The translations under genes and the position numbers were made by a program. From JBCCTX01 sp039197765 (lineage in GTDB: Bacteria; Bacteroidota; Bacteroidia; J057): DNA of 22,317 nucleotides. How positions within the stretch are numbered: the first letter of the stretch is position 1; the number at the start of each line of letters is the position of its first letter. The notes under the pieces are model-generated. The model saw only the letters and a program-made list of their open reading frames with translations. It was not told where the DNA came from and did not search any database. The DNA lies in contig JBCCTX010000102.1 in NCBI GenBank assembly GCA_039197765.1, positions 1 through 22,317 on the forward strand. The letters are read 5' to 3'. This document shows positions 7,885-14,981 of this stretch, one piece after another.

Positions 7885-8871
7885 ATGAACTACATCTCCA
7901 TTAGCTTATATCGAAAGTTGATACATCACGCGCTGGATGAGGGGATGGTACATGGGGATTTTGACAGCCTTCCAATATCCATAGATGCGATGGATACGAT
8001 ACAGGCTGTTCCCGCAGATATCTTTTTTGAACTCCACGAGCAATTGGACCAGCGTTTGGGTCCAGGCTTTGCCGTAAGAGTTGGTCAGCAGATGAAAATG
8101 GATGATTACGGGGTCTTAGGCTTATCCTGGAAGACCTGTTCTAAGGCTGCGGAAATCTTCGAGCGTTGTGAGCGTTATTTTCAGTTGCTTTCCAATACCT
8201 ATGTATTTAAAGTTGAAAAAGAAAAAGAAGTTTCTAAGATTCATCTCATGCGCGATACCTATCGCAGAGGAGTAGAGCTATCCAATGAGGCTACTTTCTC
8301 CGCGACAGTAGTCGTACTTCAGGCGATGACAGAAACCGAAATTTCACCTATAAGTGTATCATTTAAGCATGCCGCACCTACAGATCTCATGAGCCATCAC
8401 GAGGGTTTTAAGTGCCCTGTGTATTTCAATCAGCCCCATTACGAGATGGTATATACAGCTTCAGACCTTGATATGCGAACGGCAAAAGCGGATAAAAGTA
8501 TCAATAAATTCCTGTTGGAAAGAGTAGAGGAAGAAACCAAGGGTTTAGCAATTAGCCCAATCAAAATAGCATCAGATGTTGAAGACCTTATAATCGATGC
8601 GCTTCCCAGTGGCATTCCCAGTATCAACCAAATCGGAGAACATATGGGAATGAGTAGCCGCACACTCACAAGAAGATTGGCAGACAGTGGGGTAACTTTT
8701 CGGGAACTTGTGAGGCAAACCCAAGAAAAAATCTCTAAAAAATTACTCAAGCATTCTACCAGTTCCATGAGCGAAATTGCCTTCCAGACCGGTTTCTCCG
8801 AGCAGAGTGCTTTTAACCGAGCATTCAAGCGTTGGACGGGCCAGTCTCCCACCACTTTTCGGAAAAATTAA
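7885..8871 (+). CDS. AraC family transcriptional regulator
   Basis: This 328-aa regulator has an N-terminal effector region of the Arabinose_bd type (about residues 20-205; it includes DDYGVLGLSWKTCSKAAEIFERCERYF, a region typical of OruR/ArgR-like AraC members). Its C-terminal double helix-turn-helix spans about 235-327: the first HTH lies in INQIGEHMGMSSRTLTRRL, and the second contains MSEIAFQTGFSEQSAFNRAFKRWTG, the most conserved AraC signature. It probably activates transcription upon binding a small ligand. The ATG at 7885 is the first in-frame start with a plausible leader. The cytochrome-DUF1772-NmrA genes follow on the same strand after 106 bases, and that gap holds a 17-bp direct repeat suited to AraC-type binding, so these genes are the likely target. 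The ligand is unknown. Confidence 0.94.
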   Translation: MNYISISLYRKLIHHALDEGMVHGDFDSLPISIDAMDTIQAVPADIFFELHEQLDQRLGPGFAVRVGQQMKMDDYGVLGLSWKTCSKAAEIFERCERYFQLLSNTYVFKVEKEKEVSKIHLMRDTYRRGVELSNEATFSATVVVLQAMTETEISPISVSFKHAAPTDLMSHHEGFKCPVYFNQPHYEMVYTASDLDMRTAKADKSINKFLLERVEEETKGLAISPIKIASDVEDLIIDALPSGIPSINQIGEHMGMSSRTLTRRLADSGVTFRELVRQTQEKISKKLLKHSTSSMSEIAFQTGFSEQSAFNRAFKRWTGQSPTTFRKN

Positions 8872-8885
8872 GCAAATCATTCGGT

Positions 8886-8923
8886 TTGGCAGAATATGTC
8901 AAAATGCTGGCGGTATAGGTCAA
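8886..8923 (+). promoter_or_regulatory. 17-bp direct repeat, candidate AraC-family operator
   Basis: Two direct copies, TTGGCAGAATATGTCAA (8886-8902) and CTGGCGGTATAGGTCAA (8907-8923), agree at 13 of 17 positions and start exactly 21 bases apart, two helical turns, so they face the same side of the DNA. Each copy has the TGGC...GTCAA bipartite form expected for two HTH motifs of one AraC-type monomer. They lie between the regulator gene and its presumed target. The second copy ends eight bases before a near-consensus -7 element (GACCTTTG, 8932-8939), a class-II activator position. Confidence 0.65.
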
Positions 8924-8931
8924 GCATAAGG

Positions 8932-8939
8932 GACCTTTG
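8932..8939 (+). promoter_or_regulatory. candidate -7 element for the cytochrome operon
   Basis: GACCTTTG matches the Bacteroidota TAnnTTTG consensus except at the first base. Its -33 region would be occupied by the downstream copy of the direct repeat, as expected for an activator-dependent promoter without a good upstream element. A start site about 6 bases on would leave a leader of about 30 bases holding the CTTCTGT/ACAGAAG hairpin. Confidence 0.35.
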
Positions 8940-8952
8940 ACTCCCATTTTTG

Positions 8953-8973
8953 CTTCTGTAAATCAAACAGAAG
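8953..8973 (+). promoter_or_regulatory. leader hairpin masking the cytochrome gene ribosome-binding region
   Basis: CTTCTGT (8953-8959) and ACAGAAG (8967-8973) are perfect 7-bp inverted arms around a seven-base loop, ending four bases before the ATG at 8978. The right arm holds AGAAG, the only Shine-Dalgarno-like stretch, so pairing would hide it. An operator dyad is the alternative reading. Confidence 0.45.
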
Positions 8974-8977
8974 TAAT

Positions 8978-9334
8978 ATGAAAAAAGTACTAATCACACT
9001 CTTCTTATTCAAGGTACTCAGTATTCATACCCTCCTTTTTTCAGCTTTGCTGGAACCGAAAAGCCCCACAAATATATACTTGGAGTTGCTTGATAACTTA
9101 GAAAGAGATCTCAAAGAACAAGCGCTAGAAGTTCTGGATACCAAATGCAATATATGCCATCGCAGGCAAAACCCCTTCAAGGTTTTTTCCCTTAAAAACA
9201 TGAACAAGCACGCTGCCAAAATTTATGAGCAGGTATTTCTTAAACAAAGAATGCCCAAGGGAGATGCGATCAAACTGACCGAAGAAGAAGCTCAAATCCT
9301 GATAGAGTGGCTCAAATCTCAAAACATACGCTAG
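8978..9334 (+). CDS. small exported c-type cytochrome
   Basis: This 118-aa protein has an N-terminal hydrophobic segment (about residues 3-23) acting as a signal peptide or anchor. One haem-binding motif, CNICH (57-61), is present, and M92 in RMPKGD is a likely distal haem ligand, followed by LTEEEAQILIEWL (100-112), the usual C-terminal helix of class-I cytochromes c. Haem would be attached covalently in the periplasm, so the protein is probably an electron carrier or electron-donating partner. The CxxCH ... MP(K)GD ... LT..E...L..WL pattern resembles haem-binding-domain proteins of Bacteroidota. It is followed after two bases by the DUF1772 gene, so both are surely in one operon, headed by the AraC-type gene. 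The redox partner is not known. Confidence 0.85.
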   Translation: MKKVLITLFLFKVLSIHTLLFSALLEPKSPTNIYLELLDNLERDLKEQALEVLDTKCNICHRRQNPFKVFSLKNMNKHAAKIYEQVFLKQRMPKGDAIKLTEEEAQILIEWLKSQNIR

Positions 9335-9336
9335 TT

Positions 9337-9837
9337 ATGGAAATTTCAATCAAATCAATCACACTTTTTGTCGCGCTGTTGCTGACAGGTCTTTCCGCAG
9401 GTTTGTTTTACGCCTGGAGTGTATCTGTAATCCCCGGAACAAAGCGGATACCTGACCTTATGTACCTAGAGACAATGCAGGCCATCAATCGGGCCATCTT
9501 GAATCCTGCGTTCTTTCTGATATTTTTTGGGAGCCTTATTCTTTTGGGCATAAGTACCTTTCAACACGTTCAAGATGGGCTAGCGTTTAAGCTGTTACTC
9601 GCTGCCACACTTACCTATCTCCTAGGGACATTTGGTGTGACAAGCATAGGAAATGTACCCCTGAATAATTCGTTAGACGCACTCGAATTACACGAATTGG
9701 GAGCTGAGATGCTTGCCCAAACCCGAAAGCAGTACGAACGCAAGTGGAACCGTCTGCATACGATTCGGACAGTGTTTGCTGTGCTTTCCTTTGTATGCTC
9801 ACTCCTGGGAATATTCACTCAATTAAAAACATCCTAA
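9337..9837 (+). CDS. DUF1772 / anthrone oxygenase-like membrane protein
   Basis: This 166-aa integral membrane protein has about four transmembrane segments (residues roughly 6-27, 50-70, 77-98 and 142-162). The N-terminal FYAWSVSVIPGTKR and the following MQAINRAILNPAFFLIFFG are hallmarks of DUF1772, a family that includes fungal anthrone oxygenases. The second half carries IGNVPLNNSL, also typical. The family's bacterial function is unsettled. I chose the ATG at 9337, two bases after the cytochrome stop, over an upstream GTG that would overlap that gene. The adjacent cytochrome c and the NAD(P)-binding NmrA-like protein suggest a redox step on an aromatic or quinone-like compound, but this is inference from neighbourhood. 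Confidence 0.85.
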   Translation: MEISIKSITLFVALLLTGLSAGLFYAWSVSVIPGTKRIPDLMYLETMQAINRAILNPAFFLIFFGSLILLGISTFQHVQDGLAFKLLLAATLTYLLGTFGVTSIGNVPLNNSLDALELHELGAEMLAQTRKQYERKWNRLHTIRTVFAVLSFVCSLLGIFTQLKTS

Positions 9838-9867
9838 TTATTTCAATAATCTTTAACATCTAGAAAC

Positions 9868-10716
9868 ATGACAAATCAACGTAACATCTTAGTAATCGGA
9901 GGCACAGGTAAGACGGGCCGAAAAGTCGTAGAAGGATTGAGACGAGAAAATCAACGAGTAAGAATTGGCGCGCGCAGTCAGGAACCTGCCTTTGACTGGA
10001 ATTATCCTGAATCCTGGCCAAACGCACTGGCAGGAATTGATACGATGTATATCGTCTATTATCCAGACCTTGCGGTTCCCGGTGCGTATGAGGCGATTCA
10101 AGGGCTTACAGAAGCAGCAAAAAAGGCAGGGGTAGAAAAAGCGGTACTGCTCTCTGGTAAGGGAGAAAAAGAGGCTGAGCGTTGTGAGCGTGTTGTGGCA
10201 AATTCTGGTTTGGAATATACCTTGGTAAGGGCCTCTTGGTTCAGTCAGAATTTCAGTGAAAGTTTCTTGCTTGACCCAATACTGGCAGGTCATGTGGCCT
10301 TACCTATGCCTCTGGCGAAGATCCCTTTTGTAGATACAGGAGACATAGCAGAAGTCGTAGTGAAGGCACTATTAGATGAGGCGCATAATGGCAAGACCTA
10401 TGAACTAACAGGTCCTAGAGCCCTTACCTTTGAAGAAGTGGTAAGAGAGATTGCTGTTGCCACTGGAAGAGATATCCAATACCAAGCGGTATCCCTGGAA
10501 GCCTATAACTCCATGATGAAGTCAGCGGGAGTTCCAGAGGACTATATATGGTTGTTTGACTATCTATTTAGGGAGGTATTGAGCAAAGAAGAAAACCATG
10601 TAGTAACTGCCGATATAGAAAAGGTATTGGGAAGAAAGGCTACAGATTTTAGCGAATACGTACAAAATACTGCTAACTCAGGGGTTTGGAACCAGCCAAT
10701 CCCTCAATCCATTTAG
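9868..10716 (+). CDS. NmrA-like NAD(P)-binding oxidoreductase
   Basis: This 282-aa atypical short-chain dehydrogenase of the NmrA/NAD(P)H-binding group is cytoplasmic. The dinucleotide motif GGTGKTG (residues 11-17) follows the first beta strand ILVIGG. VEKAVLLSGKGE sits where NmrA proteins place their conserved strand and Ser, and LEYTLVRASWFSQNF is the conserved (T)(I/L)(L/V)R...W(F)(M/S)(Q/E)N block of this family. DTGDIAEVVVKAL and KTYELTGP complete the fold. No YxxxK catalytic pair is evident, as usual for NmrA-like redox sensors and quinone reductase-like members, so it may reduce a quinone-like substrate or sense NAD(P) state. It follows the DUF1772 gene by 30 bases and closes the AraC-controlled block. 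Confidence 0.9.
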   Translation: MTNQRNILVIGGTGKTGRKVVEGLRRENQRVRIGARSQEPAFDWNYPESWPNALAGIDTMYIVYYPDLAVPGAYEAIQGLTEAAKKAGVEKAVLLSGKGEKEAERCERVVANSGLEYTLVRASWFSQNFSESFLLDPILAGHVALPMPLAKIPFVDTGDIAEVVVKALLDEAHNGKTYELTGPRALTFEEVVREIAVATGRDIQYQAVSLEAYNSMMKSAGVPEDYIWLFDYLFREVLSKEENHVVTADIEKVLGRKATDFSEYVQNTANSGVWNQPIPQSI

Positions 10717-10754
10717 CTAGCGATAGCCTAAACAGGGGGGGAGAGGGTAGCCCA

Positions 10755-10800
10755 CTTCCCTCCTTATTTTTTAGAGAAGAGGAAAATACTAGGAGGGGAG
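10755..10800. terminator. inverted repeat between convergent NmrA-like and ygiQ genes
   Basis: CTTCCCTCCT (10755-10764) and AGGAGGGGAG (10791-10800) pair over ten bases with one G-T pair, across a 26-base loop that includes a T-run (10767-10772). It lies in the 89-base gap between two converging genes and may end transcription from both. The long loop lowers confidence. Confidence 0.4.
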
Positions 10801-10805
10801 ACTGA

Positions 10806-12710
10806 CTAGCGCCTCTTTCTTCTTCCTTTTACTCGACTTTTTGAGGACTTTGAGAAGGCTTTTTGAGGCTTTACCTCCTTACCCAACAGTTTATCCACCA
10901 TATCCCAGCGCTTCCAATTACCCAGCTTATCCTTGATCTTTTGACGATTCTCAGGTTTGTACCAAAAAAAGAATAGGTGTTGAGCCATGCGCTCCCGTTT
11001 GGACTTAGCTGTGTAAATGGGTTTCAGGGTATAGGGATGGAGTCCTGTATAGTAGATTATGGTAGCAACAGTCATGGGAGTTGGCGTAAAACCCTGCACC
11101 TGTTCTAGCTTAAAGCCCATATCTTTTGTCTCGCAGGCTAGGTGTGCCATATCTTCCTCCTTACTACCAGGATGACTAGAAATAAAATAAGGGATTAAGG
11201 GTTGAGACAACCGGTGTTTTTTATTGAGGCGATCATACCGCTTTTTGAAGGCGTGAAAGAAGCGAAACGAAGGTTTACGCATGATGTGCAAGGTCTCATC
11301 CGAAGTATGTTCAGGGGCTACCTTCATTCGGCCAGACAGATGGTGTCCAACCAACTGCTCCATATATGCTTCCATATCCTGGTCGTCCCCCTTCTTGTTA
11401 TATTCCTTTACCAATAGATCATAGCGGATACCGCTGCTCACAAACGCATTCTTCACCTCGGGATGTGCATCCACCTTTTTATACAGCTCTGTTAAGGGTT
11501 TGTGGCTGGTATCTAGGTTATGGCATACAACTGGATGGATACAAGAAGGAGCAGAACACTTATCACATATTTCCTGGACTTTACCCTTCATCCGGTACAT
11601 ATTGGCAGAAGGACCTCCCAGATCGCTAATAAACCCCTTGAAGTCAGGCATCTGAGTGACTGAATCCACCTCTTTCATAATGGATTCTTCTGAACGAGAG
11701 GCAATGAACTTGCCTTGATGGGCGGAAATGGTGCAAAAGCTGCACCCACCAAAACAGCCCCGATGCATGTTGATGGAGAACTTGATCATCTCATAAGCGG
11801 GAATAGGTCCTCGCTTTCTATACTTGGGGTGGGGCAAACGGGTAAAGGGGAGATCAAAAGACTGATCAATCTCATTCTCCGTCATAGGAGGGTATGGTGG
11901 ATTGATGACGAGGGTTTGTTTCCCTACCTTTTGCAAAATCCGTCGGGCCTGAACCTTATTTGACTCTTGTTCAATGATTTTGAAATTACTGGCGAATTTC
12001 ACCTTGTCCCTTAGACACTGCTCATGAGAAGCTACTTCGACATCCTGCCAGTGTTTGTTCTTAGGAAGTTTTTCCGTAGCGTTTACTAGAAATCCGGTTT
12101 GGGGAATGGTGCGTAAAGAAGAGAAAGGAAGCCCTTTATCGAGTAAATGTAACATCTCATGGAGGGGTTGCTCGCCCATTCCATATACCAGTAAATCAGC
12201 TCCGGACTGTTCTAGGATAGTTGGAAGTAGTTTGTCATCCCAATAGTCGTAATGGGTTATCCTTCGAAGCGAAGCTTCTATTCCCCCTATTACAATGGGA
12301 ACCTCAGGATACAATTCCTTGAGGATTTTACAGTATTCTCTAGTGGCATAATCTGGCCGAAATCCTGCTTCTCCCCCCGGTGTGTAGGCATCTGTAGAGC
12401 GGCGGCGCTTGTTGGCTGTATAGTGGTTAACCATGCTATCCATACAACCGGAGGTCACTCCGAAGAAGAGACGAGGTTTTCCAAATTTTTTGAAATCTCG
12501 CAGGTCATCCCGCCAGTTGGGCTGCGGAATAATGGCAACGCGGTAGCCTGCTGCCTGAATAATGCGTCCAATCGCAGCGGGTCCAAAGGCTGGATGGTCT
12601 ACATAGGCATCTCCTGAAATGAGTATTACGTCCAGCTCCTCCCAGCCGCGCTGCTCAGCTTCCTTGCGTGTGATGGGTAACCAATCGGTGATAGGACGGT
12701 GAATACTCAT
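10806..12710 (-). CDS. ygiQ: YgiQ family radical SAM protein
   Basis: This 634-aa protein matches the YgiQ family along its length. The N-terminal region opens with the family-typical DVILISGDAYVDHPAFGPAAIGR and continues to YTPGGEAGFRPDYAT and PIVIGGIEASLRR, a cobalamin-binding-like Rossmann section. The radical SAM core follows, with cysteines C319, C323 and C326 in CFGGCSFC, which ligate the [4Fe-4S] cluster that cleaves S-adenosylmethionine. A lysine/arginine-rich tail (KSSKSRVKGRRKRR) ends the chain. The reaction catalysed by this family has not been settled as far as I know. The length is slightly below the roughly 700 aa of the E. coli protein. The gene converges with the NmrA-like gene and is separated from plsC (same strand, upstream) by 106 bases. 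Confidence 0.95.
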   Translation of the reverse strand: MSIHRPITDWLPITRKEAEQRGWEELDVILISGDAYVDHPAFGPAAIGRIIQAAGYRVAIIPQPNWRDDLRDFKKFGKPRLFFGVTSGCMDSMVNHYTANKRRRSTDAYTPGGEAGFRPDYATREYCKILKELYPEVPIVIGGIEASLRRITHYDYWDDKLLPTILEQSGADLLVYGMGEQPLHEMLHLLDKGLPFSSLRTIPQTGFLVNATEKLPKNKHWQDVEVASHEQCLRDKVKFASNFKIIEQESNKVQARRILQKVGKQTLVINPPYPPMTENEIDQSFDLPFTRLPHPKYRKRGPIPAYEMIKFSINMHRGCFGGCSFCTISAHQGKFIASRSEESIMKEVDSVTQMPDFKGFISDLGGPSANMYRMKGKVQEICDKCSAPSCIHPVVCHNLDTSHKPLTELYKKVDAHPEVKNAFVSSGIRYDLLVKEYNKKGDDQDMEAYMEQLVGHHLSGRMKVAPEHTSDETLHIMRKPSFRFFHAFKKRYDRLNKKHRLSQPLIPYFISSHPGSKEEDMAHLACETKDMGFKLEQVQGFTPTPMTVATIIYYTGLHPYTLKPIYTAKSKRERMAQHLFFFWYKPENRQKIKDKLGNWKRWDMVDKLLGKEVKPQKAFSKSSKSRVKGRRKRR

Positions 12711-12811
12711 AGAACAAATTTATGGAATAAATTTAGAAGGCAGAAAGGAGACCGCTTTGCGGTGAGAGTTATCCAAGGAGATAAGATGTATTCGGTCCCT
12801 GATCTTTAAAC

Positions 12812-12832
12812 ACTCACTACTCACTACTCACT
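12812..12832. repeat. ACTCACT heptamer array over the plsC stop codon
   Basis: Three exact head-to-tail copies of ACTCACT (12812-12818, 12819-12825, 12826-12832) are followed by the degenerate TCACTCC (12833-12839). The plsC stop codon (12817-12819) lies inside the array, so the last residues of the acyltransferase are encoded by it. The unit length of 7 is shared with the other repeats in this window. Confidence 0.75.
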
Positions 12833-13578
12833 TCACTCCTCTCATTTCTCTCGCTTTGTATCTTCAGCAGATGTTCATCAATCCAAGCCTTAGCTTGGGC
12901 TCGCAGATCCATAGGGTCATCAGAGCGAATTGCTGGGCCATACCATAACACTGCATCTGTGTATTTGTTTCCAAAAGTCTTGATGAAATGCGGAATGAAC
13001 TTGTCTCTACCTACCCAAGCAACTTCTGGATTTATATATTCTATGACAAAGGGTACAACAGGAATATTTTCAGAAGCTGCTATGATAAATGCACCAGGGC
13101 GTAGCTCTCTAGTTGTAGGCTCTTTGTGTGTGGTACCTTCAGGAAAGATAAGGATATGATGTCCAGTGGTATTAATCAGCTCCTTCATAGCTTCGCGCGT
13201 TTGTTTCCGACTATCCTTGCTAGACCTTTGTACCCATATTACCCCCGTCTCTGAGGTTCCATATCCCACGAGTGGCCACTTGGTAACTTCTGCTTTTACT
13301 ACCGGAAAGGCCAGGATTTGGGTGAGCATGGGCATAGGGTCTAAGTAACTTCGGTGGTTTCCTATTAAAAGGCTGGGCTGTTGAGGAATTTCTCCTCGAA
13401 AGTCTGTTCTAACCCCTAAAGCCTTAAGGAGATATTGTAACCATCGGCGACGGATATCCAAGGCATGGTCTATATCTCTTCCCCGTGTGAGCCGAAAGAA
13501 AAAATACTTGATTAATACCCACCAAGCAGAGAAGAAGAAGACAAAAAAGCGGTAGGTTCCTCTCAAAAATGGTATCAT
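12817..13578 (-). CDS. plsC: 1-acyl-sn-glycerol-3-phosphate acyltransferase family protein
   Basis: This 253-aa membrane-associated acyltransferase has an N-terminal hydrophobic region (about residues 9-29) as membrane anchor. The catalytic NHxxxxD motif is NHRSYLD (74-80), where His75 and Asp80 form the charge relay. FPEGTT (145-150) is the conserved substrate phosphate-binding motif. It would transfer a fatty acyl group from acyl-ACP or acyl-CoA to the 2-position of lysophosphatidic acid, or to a related lysolipid such as an ornithine lipid precursor. The PlsC symbol is used in the family sense. The C-terminal ...ERNERSEVSSE is polar, low-complexity and partly encoded by a heptamer repeat, so the natural end may once have lain elsewhere. 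A strong terminator separates it from the upstream ompH genes. Confidence 0.88.
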   Translation of the reverse strand: MIPFLRGTYRFFVFFFSAWWVLIKYFFFRLTRGRDIDHALDIRRRWLQYLLKALGVRTDFRGEIPQQPSLLIGNHRSYLDPMPMLTQILAFPVVKAEVTKWPLVGYGTSETGVIWVQRSSKDSRKQTREAMKELINTTGHHILIFPEGTTHKEPTTRELRPGAFIIAASENIPVVPFVIEYINPEVAWVGRDKFIPHFIKTFGNKYTDAVLWYGPAIRSDDPMDLRAQAKAWIDEHLLKIQSERNERSEVSSE

Positions 13579-13617
13579 AAGGGACTTTGTTTTCTCTGAA
13601 AGATACAGAAAAGATAA

Positions 13618-13641
13618 AAGCAGTGAGCGAACTCACTGCTT
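13618..13641 (-). terminator. intrinsic terminator of the ompH operon (UUCG loop)
   Basis: Read on the minus strand, AAGCAGTGAG and CTCACTGCTT form a perfect 10-bp stem with a TTCG loop (cUUCGg-like stable tetraloop, here closed by G-C), followed by TTATCTTTT. It lies 77 bases after the stop of the last ompH gene and before plsC. This is the clearest terminator in the window. Confidence 0.8.
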
Positions 13642-13718
13642 CAATATTAGTTTTTATTTTCTCAGAAAGAAAAATCTGGCTTCCTGCCTTCTCTTCTCTG
13701 GCCTCTCTCTTATGGGTT

Positions 13719-14264
13719 CTATTTCCCCTGCTCTTCCTCAATCTTAATACCCAAGGCATCCATGATTGCACGGGTAACATTGTCTTGCTCTGGACCTTTC
13801 AGAACGATAGAAACACCAGAGCCATCGATTGTATTCAAGATGTATGTATATCCATTAGTCTCTGCATAGGTTTTAATGGTTTCATCTATCTTTTTGGTAA
13901 TAGGCTCCAACAAAGTTGCACGCTTCTGAAGCAGGTTCTGCTCAGATTCAGCGGCCTTTGCTCGCAACTCTTCATCTAGCTTCATCAATTCTTCTTGCAG
14001 CGGCTTTAGTTCTTCTTCACTTGCCCCTGCTTGTGCTTTTTCTTGATATTCTTGCAATTTTCCTTGAGCATATTGCTCTTTGGTACCCAGATCTTCGCGA
14101 AGTTTGGTTTGGAAGGTCTGCAATTGTTGGTTCATGGTCTTAGTTTCAGGCATCAGGCGCAAGATGGCCTCAATGTTACAATAGCCGATCTTTGTCTGTG
14201 CTGATAGCTGAATACTTATTCCCGCAACTAGTGCGAGTGCTAAAAATATGGATTTGATCTTCAT
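13719..14264 (-). CDS. OmpH/Skp family periplasmic chaperone, copy 1
   Basis: This 181-aa precursor has a clean signal peptide (about residues 1-22, ending LSAQ). After TKIGYCNIEAILRLMPETK, the strand-helix entry typical of the OmpH family, comes a long charged coiled coil (about residues 45-135) that forms the tentacles of the Skp trimer. The C-terminal strand GYTYILNTIDGSGVSIVLKGPEQDNVTRAIMDALGI completes the body. It would hold unfolded outer-membrane proteins in the periplasm for delivery to BamA. It ends with the usual acidic tail. It is the last gene of the run, 25 bases after copy 2, and its C-terminal region (GPEQ.NVT...M..LGI) is clearly paralogous to that copy (GPEEHNLT...M.RLGI), pointing to a tandem duplication. 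A strong terminator follows. Confidence 0.92.
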   Translation of the reverse strand: MKIKSIFLALALVAGISIQLSAQTKIGYCNIEAILRLMPETKTMNQQLQTFQTKLREDLGTKEQYAQGKLQEYQEKAQAGASEEELKPLQEELMKLDEELRAKAAESEQNLLQKRATLLEPITKKIDETIKTYAETNGYTYILNTIDGSGVSIVLKGPEQDNVTRAIMDALGIKIEEEQGK

Positions 14265-14289
14265 TTGAGTTAAATAGTGGTTTGATTAA

Positions 14290-14841
14290 TTACTTACCTG
14301 CAGTAGCCGTTTCTGGAATCTCGATTCCAAGTCGCTCCATGAGCCTCTTAGTCAGATTGTGCTCCTCTGGTCCATAAAGGATCAAAGATAACCCGGTTCC
14401 ATCTACTGCATTCAAAATGATTTCGTAGCCTTCCTCTTCCGCCAATGCATCCAACTCTCCCTGGACAGCGTCAAAAATAGGCATCATCTCATCTTGGCGC
14501 CTAGCAGCGAGCTTTTGCTCTGCTTCCGCCTGATACGTTTGAATTTCCTGCTGAAGCTTTTGCAATTCTCCTTGCATAGCTTGAATTTCTTCTTCCTTAA
14601 CCTCTTCCTGTTGGCCCTTTTCCAAAAACTCCTGGTACTTCATTTGCGCATAATCCTGCTTAATTTTCAACTGCTCCTGAAGTTGGGAACTAAAGGCTGT
14701 AAGGTTATCGTTTACGGATTTCATATCTGGATGTAAGCCAAGTACAGCTTCCAGATTGACAAAACCTATCTTCTGGGCAGAGAGCGACATACTCACTCCC
14801 AAGAACATAAGTAGTATGCTAAGACGCATAAATTGGTTCAT
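14290..14841 (-). CDS. OmpH/Skp family periplasmic chaperone, copy 2
   Basis: This 183-aa precursor starts at the ATG whose complement is 14839-14841; an in-frame GTG ten codons upstream and an ATG four codons downstream are alternatives. The signal peptide (RLSILLMFLGVSMSLSAQ) is followed by KIGFVNLEAVLGLHPDMK, a Gln/Glu-rich coiled coil (about residues 40-130) and the body strand YEIILNAVDGTGLSLILYGPEEHN. It acts as copy 1 does, carrying unfolded barrel proteins to the Bam machine. The coil is richer in Gln than in copy 1, and the tail ETATAGK is short. It overlaps in operon with copy 1 (25-base gap). A possible -7 element TATATTTG on the minus strand at 14940-14947 gives it its own promoter, downstream of the composite palindrome. 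Confidence 0.9.
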   Translation of the reverse strand: MNQFMRLSILLMFLGVSMSLSAQKIGFVNLEAVLGLHPDMKSVNDNLTAFSSQLQEQLKIKQDYAQMKYQEFLEKGQQEEVKEEEIQAMQGELQKLQQEIQTYQAEAEQKLAARRQDEMMPIFDAVQGELDALAEEEGYEIILNAVDGTGLSLILYGPEEHNLTKRLMERLGIEIPETATAGK

Positions 14842-14939
14842 ATGATGTAAATAAATAAGGACAAACTCCACCCTACTTTTCTATTGGACTAGTACAGCGT
14901 ATATACTCTATACGATAAAGCTGCTAGAAAAGTGGTCTG

Positions 14940-14947
14940 CAAATATA
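14940..14947 (-). promoter_or_regulatory. candidate -7 promoter element for ompH copies 2 and 1
   Basis: On the minus strand TATATTTG matches TAnnTTTG, about 100 bases upstream of the copy-2 start and just after the palindrome that follows ompH copy 3. No clear -33 TTG is present at the expected distance. Confidence 0.4.
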
Positions 14948-14981
14948 CAAAATGTAAGGGAATATAGTGGAGAGTTTTTTA

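Noticed and set aside
9307..9336. GTG start of the DUF1772 gene inside the cytochrome gene
   Set aside because: It would add ten polar residues before the first membrane helix; the ATG at 9337 follows the cytochrome stop neatly.
12715..12722. TAAATTTG on the minus strand just before ygiQ as a -7 element
   Set aside because: It would put the transcript start at the start codon and lacks a -33 element; AT-rich chance match is as likely.
14842..14871. GTG start for ompH copy 2
   Set aside because: It adds a non-signal-like stretch; the ATG at 14841 gives an ordinary signal peptide.
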